A stretch of 64,000 nucleotides of DNA from Bacteroidales bacterium UBA5429. Lineage in GTDB: Bacteria > Bacteroidota > Bacteroidia > Bacteroidales > WCHB1-69. Below are positions 1 to 12,800 of this stretch, piece after piece. The stretch covers positions 1 to 64,000 of the forward strand of contig DIRT01000019.1 of assembly GCA_002427605.1 (NCBI GenBank), written 5' to 3'. Within the stretch, counting starts at the first letter, position 1, and every line of letters begins with the position of its first letter. A model generated the notes under the pieces. It saw only the letters and a list, made by a program, of their open reading frames with translations. It made no database searches and had not been told where the DNA came from. The position numbers and the translations under genes were made by a program.

Positions 1-29
1 GGGACATCAAAATAGGAAAGAATGCCCTG

Positions 30-158
30 TCTCCATGATGTTATATGCGACACATTAAAATTGCACAAACAATTGACAATCATGCTATTATAAATCACAA
101 AATTTGATTAATCGCGATTGTTGGGGCAGGGCTTGTCCCTGCCCTTTGCCGAGTGGGG
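30..158 (-). repeat. Dispersed repeat, inverted partner of 32669-32800
   Basis: Read on the minus strand this stretch aligns by eye with 32669-32800. The 106-158 part is nearly identical to 32669-32721 and includes a GGGCAGGG...CCCTGCCC hairpin. A further match, ending in the motif AACATCATGGA, lies about 75-80 nt beyond in both copies, with a diverged AT-rich linker between. The two copies are in opposite orientation. I do not recognise the family. Confidence 0.6.
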
Positions 159-210
159 TAATGATATATCAAAAGAGACACCGCAAATCCTGCCCCCCTT
201 TTATTTAAAA
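151..210 (+). repeat. GAGTGGGG...CCCCCC intergenic element, copy 1
   Basis: It begins GAGTGGGG, has an A-rich middle containing AAAAGAGA, and reaches TGCCCCCC 42 nt after the start, followed by TTTTATTT and an A/G-rich tail with 'ATAAGAAAT'. The same order and spacing are seen in three other gaps (16871-16930, 25373-25426 on the minus strand, 58290-58350). The family is not recognised. Confidence 0.65.
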
Positions 211-601
211 TACCAAATATGAAATAAGATATAAGAAATTGGAAATTATTGAATTTTAGCAAGATATATCCTGAAATCATAAAATCCTAGTCAAAAATAA
301 TAAAATAAAAATAAGAAATAGATGCGAATATTTCGAATACGCTCAATGACCGAAATAAAAAAATCTAAAATCTTATTTCTAAATTTTGTAGGGAGATTAG
401 CGTTTTAATTTCTCCTTTTTATTGCGAAAATTTTGCTTATTTTTTCTCTTTAATTTTGAATTTAAAATCATTTTTGAGGTCAAATCCTCTTTTTTTTTAT
501 AAAAAAAACAATCTAAACAGTTAGATTTCAGTTGATTATAATCTTTTTAAGAAATGTTGAAAAAAAAAGAAAAAATAGTCGATTTACTTCACCTTTTTTT
601 G

Positions 602-609
602 TATTTTTG
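602..609 (+). promoter_or_regulatory. Predicted promoter -7 box for the giant surface protein gene
   Basis: TATTTTTG matches the Bacteroidota primary-sigma -7 consensus TAnnTTTG. It is the best such box upstream of the gene at 810 and would give a leader of about 190 nt. A clear -33 TTTG at standard spacing is not obvious, so this is a moderate call. Confidence 0.5.
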
Positions 610-688
610 CAAGTCAGAGTGATCTTTTTGGTCAAATTAAAATCAAAAAGCAGCATTTTGTAACAAAACTGCTTTGTATCCGTATTAT

Positions 689-774
689 AACGTATATGAA
701 AACGTATATGAAATAGTGTAAAATGAAAATTAAAAACGAAATATTAAAACGAAATATTAAAACGAAAATAAATA
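689..774 (+). repeat. Short tandem repeats in the leader of the giant gene
   Basis: AACGTATATGAA is repeated twice in direct tandem (689-700, 701-712). AAACGAAATATTA is repeated twice (734-746, 747-759), followed by a looser third unit at 760-774. All lie between the predicted promoter and the start codon at 810, so they would be in the untranslated leader. They could vary in copy number or simply be low-complexity A-rich leader DNA. Confidence 0.6.
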
Positions 775-809
775 ACGAAAAATAAATAATATCAATTAAA
801 TTCACAACA

Positions 810-3800
810 ATGAAAAAATTTATCTTTTTTTTCTTAATGGCTTTTTTACTACTGAGTAATGGCCATACCTTTGCTGAAAAGTCAACCCATACGTTGGCGA
901 ATAAGCTTACTGTAGACCGAATCGATCATGTCGATGGAGTCGATGGAGTGGCGCACGATGAAACGATACCACTCGTTACAACTTCCGCCGGTCCAGTTAC
1001 TATAACTGAAGGGACTGAGTTAACTTTCAGTTCAACGATCACTCCTCCACCAGAAAGAAGTTCCGAATGGTTGACCACTAATAATAATAGACAAACTCGT
1101 ATAATTGTTAATGGTGATGCGGGGTCATGGTATGCTCATAATGGGACTGACCAACCAGCTTCAAGGTCGTATACCTTTGATACGCCCGGAACTTATACCG
1201 TACAAATTGAGTTTCGACATCGAGAAAGAAGCTCTGGGTTAAGTGGATGGAGTGATTGGTCTAATCACCTTTCTAATACTATAACCGTTAATGTCTTTGC
1301 AATTCCAACGATTACCGGACCTGATGTTGTGTGTCAGGGAAGTGATGTTACGCTGACAGCTACAGATTATCCGGGTTTCACATATCAGTGGTATGCTAAT
1401 GGTGTTGAGGCCAGTCCTTCTACCGCAGGTAGTACCTTTACTGTTCCGACTGATAATGTTGGGTCTATAACTTATTCTGTGGCTTTAGTACAAAACGGAA
1501 CTATCGGAACTCCTTCTGCAGAACATCCGGTACAAGTTGTTGCTCTACCAACCGTACATGTTGGGGGTGGTACAGATGTGATTTGTGGAAGTAGTGCTAA
1601 TATTACCATTAATCCGACATATAATCCTACAAGTGGATTAAGTTATCAATGGTATTTGGATGGAGTTGCTATAGAGGGTGGAACGACTGCAAGTTTAACA
1701 AATTATCCTCTTACTGCACAATCTGATCCTTACGAATTTCATGTTGAGGCTACAATGACTGCAGCACCGCACTGCTCCAACAAATCTATCAACCAAAGGG
1801 TACTTGTATATGAAGTTCCTACTTTTGACATCGTACCAGATGTTGCACACGCTTGTGACGGTGGAACCGTTACATTAACACATAATCTTCCTGCAGCTGA
1901 GGCTGCTAATTTTGCATTTCAATGGTTAGATGCCGGAGGTACTGCGATAGGAGCAGCTACGGGAGAAAGTTATTCCTTTACTGCTGTTGAAGGTGCTAAT
2001 ACATATCAATTGAGAATAACACATACAACATATACTTGTAGCAGAACAGTTCAGCACACTTTTAATGCAGATGCTGTTCCTACAGTTGCATTGAGTGCAA
2101 CAAAAGATAATATTTGTGTAGACGACAATTTTGAATTGACCGCTATTCCAACTCCTGCTGAAGCACCCCATGAAGGAGCTTATACTTATACATGGTATAG
2201 AGGTGGTACCGCTTTAGTCGGGCCCTCAGGTCCTACTTTTTCTGACGGTCCTATGGCGGTTGGTACATATAATTATGGGGTTAGTGTAAAATCAACATAC
2301 CCTGGTTGTGAATCAGCAGTTGATGAAATTCTCGGTATGGAGGTTCATGAAAAACCTGTAATAGAGATTGCGGGAAAAACAGTTTATTGTGAAGTTCCTG
2401 CTAATGTGATTCTTGAGGCTCAAGGAGAACTTGCAAGTAGTACCTATCAGTGGTATGTAGATGGATTAGAAATCAACCCTGGTGGTACAGCTAAACAATT
2501 AAACCATCCTAATAATATACCACAAGCTGCTCCATATATTTATAGTGTAGAGGTTACTGCTCCTGACCTAAATGGTGCATGTGTATCTACTGCACAAGTT
2601 GAAGTTGTGGTTAATGATAATATTCAAGTTACACTTGGTACTCCAGCAGTAACTACTGTTTGTGTGGGAGGTCAAGTAGAATTGGAAGTTACAGATGCAC
2701 ATCTGTACCCCGGTGCTAATTATATATGGTATAGAAACGGAATCGCTATCTCAACTTTAGGATTACCTAATTTCTCAGATATTTATGATACTCCCGGAAC
2801 CTATACATATAATGTAGTAGGACAAATTAGTCCCGGTTGTGAAACTCCTCCATCAGAATCGGTAGTTATTACCGTATTGGATGCACCTACTGCAACAAAC
2901 TTTGCTATTGGACCGGTTGATCCTATTCCAGGTAATACAATTTGTGACGGTGGTCAAATCACTTTAGGCATTACAGACCAAACATTTGATCCTACTATAC
3001 CTTATATATATGCATGGTATAGAAATGGTGTAATGATACCTAATGCCAATATGCCAACCTTGACTGATTCTCCATTATCTGTAGATCAGGATAGTACTTA
3101 TTATACATACAATTTAGTATTGATCAGTGGTGATGTTTGCGAAATGACCGCAGATTATACTATCTTAGTAAAGAGAAATCCTGTTGTAGAGTTGGTTACT
3201 GCACCCAATGTATGTGACGTTCCTAATAATATTGTTGTTTCTATCGCAGTAGACGGTGAGACCGGTTATTTCGAAGGTGGTCACTTCTTCTATAAGATTG
3301 ATGGTGTTATCCAATATGAAGAATCTAACTTAGGAGGTCATACTTTCTATTTTGGTCCAAGAAACTATCCTTATACTTTCCAGGTTGAATATATTGCACC
3401 TAATGGATGTAATTCATTCTCGAATGTAGCTGAGGTGATGGTTCATGCAAGACCGGAAATTGAAATTTTAGCAGAAGAGACTCCAATATGTGTAGGTGGA
3501 GATATCGATCTTACCGCAACATTGGGCAACTACTCTCTTGCTGCCGAATATACATACCAATGGTATAGAATCAATACCAACGATGCGAATGCCATTCCCG
3601 GCGCTACCCTTCCTGAATTCAGTGAAGTAGCCACTACTGCGGGAACTCATACTTATTGGTTAATCGTAGATAATTATGCTGTTCACGGCCCTGGTTCAGA
3701 ACTCAGATGTCATTCACAACAATCTGTTAATATAGTAGTGGAAGATATTCCCACTGTTGAGTTAGAAGTGAATGTAGGAGAGATTTGTGACGGTGGTCAA

Positions 3801-6800
3801 TTGACATTAACCACTACAGTAGATGGTGGTGTTCCCGGTGGAGAAGTTTACACCTGGTACAGAAATGGTGTTATCATAGAGGGTGCCACTCAACCCGTAT
3901 TGAATGATTCACCCACCACTGTAGATCAAGATACAACCTATTATACATATACAGTAGAGGTAGCTCAAACTGCTTCAGGCTGTCAATCCGTAATGAGTGA
4001 ATCAGTTACCGTATTGGTAAAGAGAAACCCAGTTGTAGAGTTGGTTGCTAATCCTAATGTATGTGATGTAGCTGATAATATTATCTTATCCACTGCAATT
4101 GATGGTGAGACCGGAGCTATTCCCGGCGTATTTATTTACACTCAAGATGGTGTTGTTCATGATACCATCCATAATAATGGAGGCAAGATATTCACAATGG
4201 GTCCAAGGAACTATCCTTATGTTTACCAGGTTGAGTATTATAGTCCCAACGGCTGTAATGCATTTTCCAACACAGTAGAGGTGATGGTTCATGAGAAACC
4301 CGAATTTGAGCTCTTTGTAGAAGAGAGTCCTATCTGTATAGGTGGTGATATTGATCTTTCTGTTACTTTGAGTAACTACTCCATATCTCACGACTATACT
4401 TACCAATGGTATAAAGATGGCACAGATGCATCTGATGCTATCCCCGGTGCTACTTTACCTGCATATCATGAAGTGGCTACTGCAGCCGGTACTTATGTTT
4501 ACTATTTAGCTGTTGACAATTATGCCGTTCATGCACCCAGTTCACCAACATTCAGATGTCATGCTATAAAATCAATTGAGGTAGTTGTTAATGAAGATCC
4601 GACTATTGAGCTTGCTATATCTGCGCCTGTAATTTGTGAAGGTGGTGAGGTAACTCTTACAGCTACTGTAACCGGAGGTGTTCCAGAAACACCCGGCGTT
4701 ACTCCCGGTATGGTTTATTCATGGTACAAGAATGATGTATTGGTACCGGAAGCTACCGATGCTGTTTATGTAGATTATCCTGTAACAGTAGACGGAGATG
4801 TTACCACTATTATATATAGAGTAGAAGTAACTCAAACTGCTTCGGGTTGTGCGTCAGTAATTGCAGCCACCCAAACATTAGAGGTTAATCCTAATCCAAG
4901 TGTTCAAATCGAGGGAGATCCAATCATTTGTCAAGGTACTAATATCACTTTAACAGCCAATGATAATGATGCTTATGATGGTGCTAATTTAACTTACCAA
5001 TGGAGACTTTTCAATGCAGATTTAGCTCATGCAACTGCTACTACAGCAACTTATTCCGATTCACATCCAGGATCAGATAATCCATATATTTTCACTGTAG
5101 TGGTAACTAATGCTCATGGTTGTACTACTGAGAGTGCTCCATTTGAAGTATACGTAAATATACCTCCTGTTGTTGAGATTACTGCCACTGAAAACCATGT
5201 TTGTGTTGGTGGTGAGGTAACCTTAACCGCTCACTTGGAAGATTATAATGCTCCTGACTTAGTATACAGATGGTATGCTAATGACGTAGAGCTTTATGGT
5301 GCTACAGAAGCAACCTATACTACTGTGATGAATGCAACAACCGTATTTAAAGTTGTAGTAGATCAAATTACCTCTGGTTGTAGTGATTTTGACGAGTTTA
5401 CCGTAACCGTTGAAGCAGATCCTGTTATTGCAATTACAATTGATGAGCCTGTAATTTGTGAAGGTGGTGAGGTAGTTCTTACTGCTACTATTACCGAAGG
5501 TGGAGTTGCCGGTGGTGAAGTGTATACATGGTATAAAAATGATGTTTTAGTACCTGGTGCATATGCTGCAACTTTAGTTGATTATCCTGTAACTACTGAT
5601 GGTGATATAACTCAAATCACTTATAGAGTAGAGGTAACTCAAACTGCAGCAGGTTGTGCATCAGTAAATGTAGCTCAAACAACCTTAGAAATTCATCCTA
5701 ATCCAAGCGTTCAAATTGAAGGTGATCCAATTATTTGTGACGGTTCACCAGTAGAATTAACTGCTAATGTAAATGATGAGTATCCTAATTCTGAATTAAC
5801 TTACCAATGGAGACTCTTTAATGCTGATATTGCCGGAGCCACTGGAGATTTCTATACAGATACTTATCCTGATACAGATAATCCTTATATCTTTACTGTT
5901 GTTGTAACTAATCCTAATGGATGTACAACTGAAAGCGCTCCATTCTACCAATATGTGAATACGGCTCCTGTTGTTGAAGTAACTGCAACTGAAACTGAAA
6001 TTTGTGAAGGTGGTGAAGTAACCATGGTTGCACACTTAGGTGATTACAATTCTCCTAACTTAGTATATCAATGGTATACCGTAGATGGTGGTGTTGAAAC
6101 TCCAATTCATGGAGCAAGTGAAATCTCATTAACTATTATTCCTACAACTACAACAACCTATAGAGTTCGTGTAATCCAAACTATTTCAGCATGTGAAGCT
6201 TACGGAGATGTAACTATTAATGTAGCTGAAGATCCTGAAATTACTGTTGAAATTGATGAATCAGTTATTTGTGAGGGTGGTGAGGTTACTCTTACTGCTA
6301 CTGTTACTGGAGGTGTTGCAGGAGGTGAAGTATATAAATGGTACAAGAATGATGTTTTAGTACCAGGTGCATATGCTGCAACTTTAGTTGATTATCCTGT
6401 TACTGTTGACGGAGATATGACTACTATTATTTATAGAGTTGAGGTAACTCAAACTGCTGCTGGATGTGCTTCTGTGAATGTAGCAGAAACAACTTTGGAA
6501 ATTTATCCAAATCCTTCAGTTCAAATTGAGGGCGATCCTATTATTTGTGATGGTACTGATATATCTTTAACTGCTAACGTAAATGATGAGTATCCTGGTT
6601 CTAACTTAACATACCAATGGAGACTTTTCAACGCTGATATTCCTGGAGCTGACGAAGTAACTTATACTCATGGCTATCCAGGAACTGATAATCCTTATAT
6701 TTTCACTGTAGTAGTAGCTAATGAATTAGGATGTATTACTGAGAGTGCTCCATTCGAAGTATATGTAAATATACCTCCAGTGGTAGAAATAACCGCAACT

Positions 6801-9800
6801 GAAACTGATATTTGTGTTGGTGGTGAAGTTACTCTAACAGCACACTTAGAAGATTATAATGCTGCTGAGTTAGTTTATAGATGGTATGCTGATGGTACTC
6901 AAATTTATGGTGCTACAGAAGCAACTTTGACTATTATTTCTGATGCTACTACAACCTATACTGTTGAAGTAATTCAAACTACTTCTGCATGTTTAGCAAC
7001 TGATGATATTACTATTAATGTATATCCTGACCCAATTATCACTGAAATTGAAATTTCAGAAGATCAAATTTGTTCCGGTGGTCAAGTTACCGTAACTGCT
7101 CATACTACTAATTTAATAGGAACTCCAACCTTCACCTGGTACAGAAACGGTATTTTATTACCTGAAGTAACCACTGCTGTATTTACCGAATCTCCTGAAG
7201 CTATTGATGGCGATTTGACAATTTATACATATAGTGCTTATGTTACTACTGACGTTGCAGGTTGTCAATCTGACATTCAATTCTCATCAGAACTTACAGT
7301 GTTTGATAATCCTGTAGTTGTTATTTCTGGTGATGCTAATATTTGTGAGACAGATTCTGTGTTCTTAACTGCATTTGTTGATCATGTTTCTGATCCAGTT
7401 GGAATTCTATCTTATACCTGGTTTGAATCAGGACAAACTTTAGAAAACAGTGCTTATGGAGTTAATACTCCACACAGTCAAAACTTAGTGGATTACTTTG
7501 CTCCACGCTATGAGCCTTACGTATTTACTGTTCGCGTAACCCGTGACAACGGATGTACCACATTAAGTGAGCCATTTGAACTATACGTTCATGAGTCTCC
7601 AGTAGTGAACATTACAGCGAGCGAAAATCCTGTATGTGAAACCGGTGAGGTAACCCTAACTGCGAACCTGGATGATTATAACACCGATATGATTACTTAT
7701 CAGTGGTATACTGAAACCTATAACACATATCCTGTTTATACCGGTCCTGATACTTTTGTAGAGGTAACCGATACAATCAAGACCCCGATCCCCGGAGCTA
7801 CACAACAACAATACACTACTGTTGTAGATGAGACCAGTGCATTCTATGTACGCGTACTTCAAACCCACTCCTTGTGTGAAAAATATGACAGATTTGTAGT
7901 TGAAGTAATTCCAACACCTGTAGTAACAGAGATTATTATCTCCGATGCCACTATTTGTGAAGGTGGTGAAGTAACCATTAGTGCTGTTACAGATCCTGCC
8001 GACATCACAGGTGCAATTTACACCTGGTATCAAAATGGTATCTTAATGGAGGGCATCAGTGGTGCATCGTTCACACATTCGCCACTTGCTGTAGATAATG
8101 ATATTACTACTTATGAATATTCAGTATCAGTATCTGCTCCTGTAGCAGGCTGTACTTCCGATATTTTCACAGCTACAGAATTACTTACTGTTTACGGTAA
8201 TCCAACCGTAGTTATTGAAGGTAATCCATTAGTATGTGAAGATTCATTATTTACTTTGATTGCCAATATCAATGATACTATTCCCGGTACAACAGTTACT
8301 TACCAATGGAGAAGATTTAACGAAGATATCCCCGGTGCAACCGCGAGAGAGTTAACAACATCTGAGCCATTTGAATTTGGTAACACCTACATGTACACTG
8401 TAGTAGTAAACACTGAGTATGACAATGGTACCATTGGATGTGTTCGTGAGAGTGAACCATTCTACGTAGTAGTAGGTGAGAATCCAATAGTAGAGATTAT
8501 TGCGACCGACACCGTAGCTTGTGAAGGTGGTGCAATCACATTAACCGCTGTATTAGGCAATCCATACTTAGAAAACATCGCTGTAACCTGGTACAGAAAT
8601 GGAGAACCGATTTATGGTGCTCACAGCTTAACTTACACAGCGATCATTACCGAAACTTCAACTTTCTATGCAGTAGTTAGCTCTAACGGCTGTACTGCTA
8701 CCACAGAAGAGATCACCATCACTATGATTCCAACTCCAACAATTGGTGCTGTAGTAGCATACAACACTACCGGTGGTTCTGACATATGTGAAGGTGGTGA
8801 GGTAGAAGTAACTGCATACTTAGAAGGTCCAGAAGGCAATTATATTGATTCCACTGCAACCTATACCTGGTACCGCAATGGTTTCTTAATGCCATTGGTA
8901 ACCGGTCCATGGTTCAGAGAGTCTCTACATGCTATTGACGGAGATACAACACACTATACTTATTCGGTGATTGTAACCTCTGAAAGTGCAAACTGTGTAT
9001 CCGGCATGGGCTACTCAAATACTGTAACAGTAATCCGCAATCCTATTGTGATTATCAACGGTAACCATGAGGTATGTCAAGCACAAGGCTATACCCCCAA
9101 CGTATACTTATCCGGCTATATCAATGGTATCAGTGATCCGGACGAAACTACAATATTCAAATGGTACAAGAATGGAGTATACCAAGAGAACCCCAGCTTC
9201 CAATTGTATTACACAGAAGTATTAGGACTCAGCTATCAAACTGTGACCTATATGTTAGAGGTGATCAATGGTAACGGTTGTTCCGCATTCAGTGAGCCAT
9301 TTGAAGTATTTGTTCATCCTAACCCTGTTGTTAACATTACTACCGAAGAGAGCACAGTATGTGTAGGAGGTCAGGTGACCTTACAAGGCAACTTGAACGA
9401 CTACAACGAAGATGAGTATGTATTCCAATGGTACCGCAACGGAATTAGTGTTAACCACTTAATCCCCGGTGCTACTCAAATGACTTACACTACTCCTCCA
9501 TTAACAGAAAGTGCAACATACTACTTCAGAGTAATTCAAAGAAATACAGGTTGTGTTGATTTTGATATCCAATATATTACTGTAGTTGAAGATCCAGTTA
9601 TTGAAGAGGTTACAGTATCTGCTACAGAGGTTTGTCATGGTGCAGAAGTAACTGTTAGTGCTGTAACTACTAATGTAACCGGCACTCCAATTTACACCTG
9701 GTACCGCAATGGTCAGTTGATCGAAGGTGCTACCGGTCCATCCGTAACACAAACTTTATATGCTTTAGGTGGCGATCAATCAACTTATACATATGCTGTA

Positions 9801-12800
9801 AGCGTAAGAACAGAGCATAGCGGCTGTGAGTCATCCTTAGCTGTAGCTCCTGTAATTACCGTAACCAATGATCCACACGTAGTGATTGCCGGCGAACCTG
9901 TTGTATGTGCAGGAGAGAACAATATAGTTCTTCATGCCAACTCAGTTCCATCAACCGGTATGAACTATCAATGGTTCTTAAATAACGTTGCTATCGACGG
10001 TGCCACTGATGCCACTTTAGTCACCACACAACCTGCATCCACTACTCCATACATTTACAGTGTATTGGTATCTGGCGCTCCTGGTTGTGATGCGATGTCA
10101 GCTACATTTGAAGTAATAGTAAATGATGCTCCAATCGTAACTGTTACTGCTGACGCGGCACTCATTTGCGAAGGTGGTGAAGTAACCTTCACAGCTACCA
10201 TCGATAACTGGAACCTTGATATGTTAACTTATCAATGGTACCACAACGGAGAATTAATCCCCGGAGCAACCAACTTAACTTATACAACCACTATCAATGA
10301 CGTAGCTGATCATACTTATTCAATCGTAGTAGATCAATTAACTTCAGGTTGTTCAGGTACTGACGCAGTTACCGTAACAGTAGTAGCTGATCCTGTGATC
10401 ACTTCTGTTGAGATCAGTGAGCCATTTATTTGTGACGGTGGTCAGGTAACCATTACTGCGAACACTGAAGGTTTGGTAGGAGAGGGCATTTACACCTGGT
10501 ACCGCAATGGTGAATTGATTGAAGGTGTGACCGGTGCTCAATTCTTAGAGTCTCCATTGTCAGTAGACGGTGATGTTACCACATATAGTTATAGTGCAGT
10601 AGTTACTTCTACCATCAGTGGCTGTAACTCAGCAATGGTAACTTCTCCAATCTTAACTGTATATGGTAATCCAGTTGTTGGTATTTCCGGCGATGCTCAT
10701 ATTTGTGAAGATGAACCTGTTAACTTAATGGCATTTGTTGACCACGTATCTGATCCTGTAGGTAACTTAACATACACCTGGTTCGAGTCCGGCCAACAAA
10801 GAGACAACTTAGTTAACGGTATACCTGTAAATAGTCAAGTTTACTTAGAATATTGGTATCCAAGTGATCAACCTTACGTATTTACTGTAAGAGTAACCCG
10901 TGACAATGGTTGTACCACATTAAGTGATCCATTCTATGTATACGTACATGAAAAACCAGTAGTTAACATTACTGCTACCGATGAAGCTGTATGTGAAGGT
11001 GGTGAAGTAACCTTAACAGCCAACTTAGATGATTACAACACTTCCAACATTACTTATCAATGGTTTACTCAAACTATTGATGCGATTGAAGTTCAAATTT
11101 CTGCAACAGAGTTTGTAACAGTATATGACACTGTAATCACAAACATTGCGGGAGCTACAACTCAAACTTATACAACCGTAGTAGATGAAACTACCGTATA
11201 TGGAGTGTTGGTAAATCAAACCATTTCCGGTTGTACAGCAACAGATTTGGTAACAATAACTGCTACCACTGTTCCCGTAGTAACTGAGATTTTAATAACG
11301 CCAAGTGCTGAGATTTGTGACGGTGGTCAAGTTACCTTGACAGCTGTAACCGAGGGTGGTGTAGTAGGAGGTGAAGTTTACACCTGGTACCGCAATGGTA
11401 TAATCATTCCAGGGGCTAACACTGCAACTATTATAGAATCTCCTCTTGCTGTAGATGGTGACTTAACCCTTTACAACTATACAGTACAAGTAACTCAAAC
11501 TGCATCAGGATGTACATCATTGATATCCGATCCTGCTGTAGTTACTGTTTATCCCACACCAACAGTACAAGTTGCTGTGAACGGTAACACCACTATCTGT
11601 GAAGGTGGAACAGTAGAGTTAATCGCTAATGTTAACCCAACCAATACCAATACTACTTACCAATGGTTTGTTGACAACGTATTGATTCCCGGAGCTACAG
11701 ATCAAACATACATTATTACAGATGCTGTAGCCAGAGAGACAGATTATATCTATACTGTACAAGTAACTCAATATATTGGTTGTAACGTAACTTCAGCTCC
11801 TGTGGCTATCACTGTAGTAGCAGATCCTGAGGTTGTTGTTACTATAGATGATCCAGTAATTTGTGTAGGTGGTACAACCACATTATATGCTAACGTAACC
11901 AATGGAGTAAGCGGTGTTAACGGCTTAGGCAACTATACTTACAACTGGTATAGCACTAACTCTCCAGAGACTTCTTTAGGTACTGCTCCAACGTTGGTAG
12001 TAACCGGTACAACCGAACAAACTACTACTTACTGGGTAGAAGTTACCTCTCCATACGGTTGTAACACTACCGCGTATTACTACAACTTCGAAGTTATCGC
12101 AGATCCAACAGTAACTGTTGCAGTAGCTGCAGGTTATAGCGAAGAGGTTTGTGAAGGAGGTCAAACGATGTTAGCAGCTTATGTACAAGGTGGTTTGGGT
12201 ACTCCAAGTTACCAATGGTACAAGAATGGTAACTTATTACCCGGTGAAACCAATGCAACGATCATGACCGATCCATTGTATAGTAGTGTAACTGCAACTT
12301 ATTCAGTGAACGTAGTGATGAGCACAGTAGGTTGTGATGCAACTAACAATTTCGAAGCTCATACTATTGTAGTTCCTGCACCTGTTGTAGATATTACCGG
12401 TAACACCAATACTTGTCCCGGTGGTACCGTAACCTTAACTGCTGTTGTTAGTGGAGGCGTTGCCAATGATAACTATAGTTACCAATGGTATAGAGTATCC
12501 AATGGTATATCTACAGCTATTAATGGAGCTACTACTTCAGTTTACACCACCTCTCCATTGTTGTTAGGTGACAGTTATGAGTATTATGTAACCATTAACA
12601 GCTTTGTATCGGGATGTTCAGCCTCATCAGGTACCGTAGAAGCTAATGTTGTACCTGAGCCTACAGTATCTATTACCGGAGCTAACGCTGTATGTGAAGG
12701 TGGTGTGTTAACCTTGACAGCTTTGGTACAAGGTGGTATCCAACCTGTAAATTACACTTACACCTGGACTTACCAACAAGGAACTAACAGTGGTTCATAT

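Larger units (their letters stand above)
1..809. other. Gene-poor, AT-rich region upstream of the giant surface protein gene
   Basis: I find no convincing gene here; short frames are interrupted on both strands. The first 210 bases hold dispersed repeats that also occur elsewhere in the window: a hairpin-bearing block at 106-158 and one copy of the GAGTGGGG...CCCCCC element at 151-210. From about 290 to 600 the DNA is very A/T rich with poly-A and poly-T runs. A Bacteroidota-type -7 box lies at 602-609, which would give the giant gene at 810 a leader of about 190 nt. That leader contains short tandem repeats at 689-712 and 734-774. Confidence 0.6.

Noticed and set aside
1..60. A possible gene end at the left edge
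   Set aside because: All six frames meet stops within about 20 codons and none gives a recognisable C-terminus; part of it belongs to the dispersed repeat.
95..280. A 61-residue minus-strand frame near the window start
   Set aside because: It runs through the dispersed hairpin repeat and the GAGTGGGG element; the translation is low complexity and has no counterpart elsewhere.
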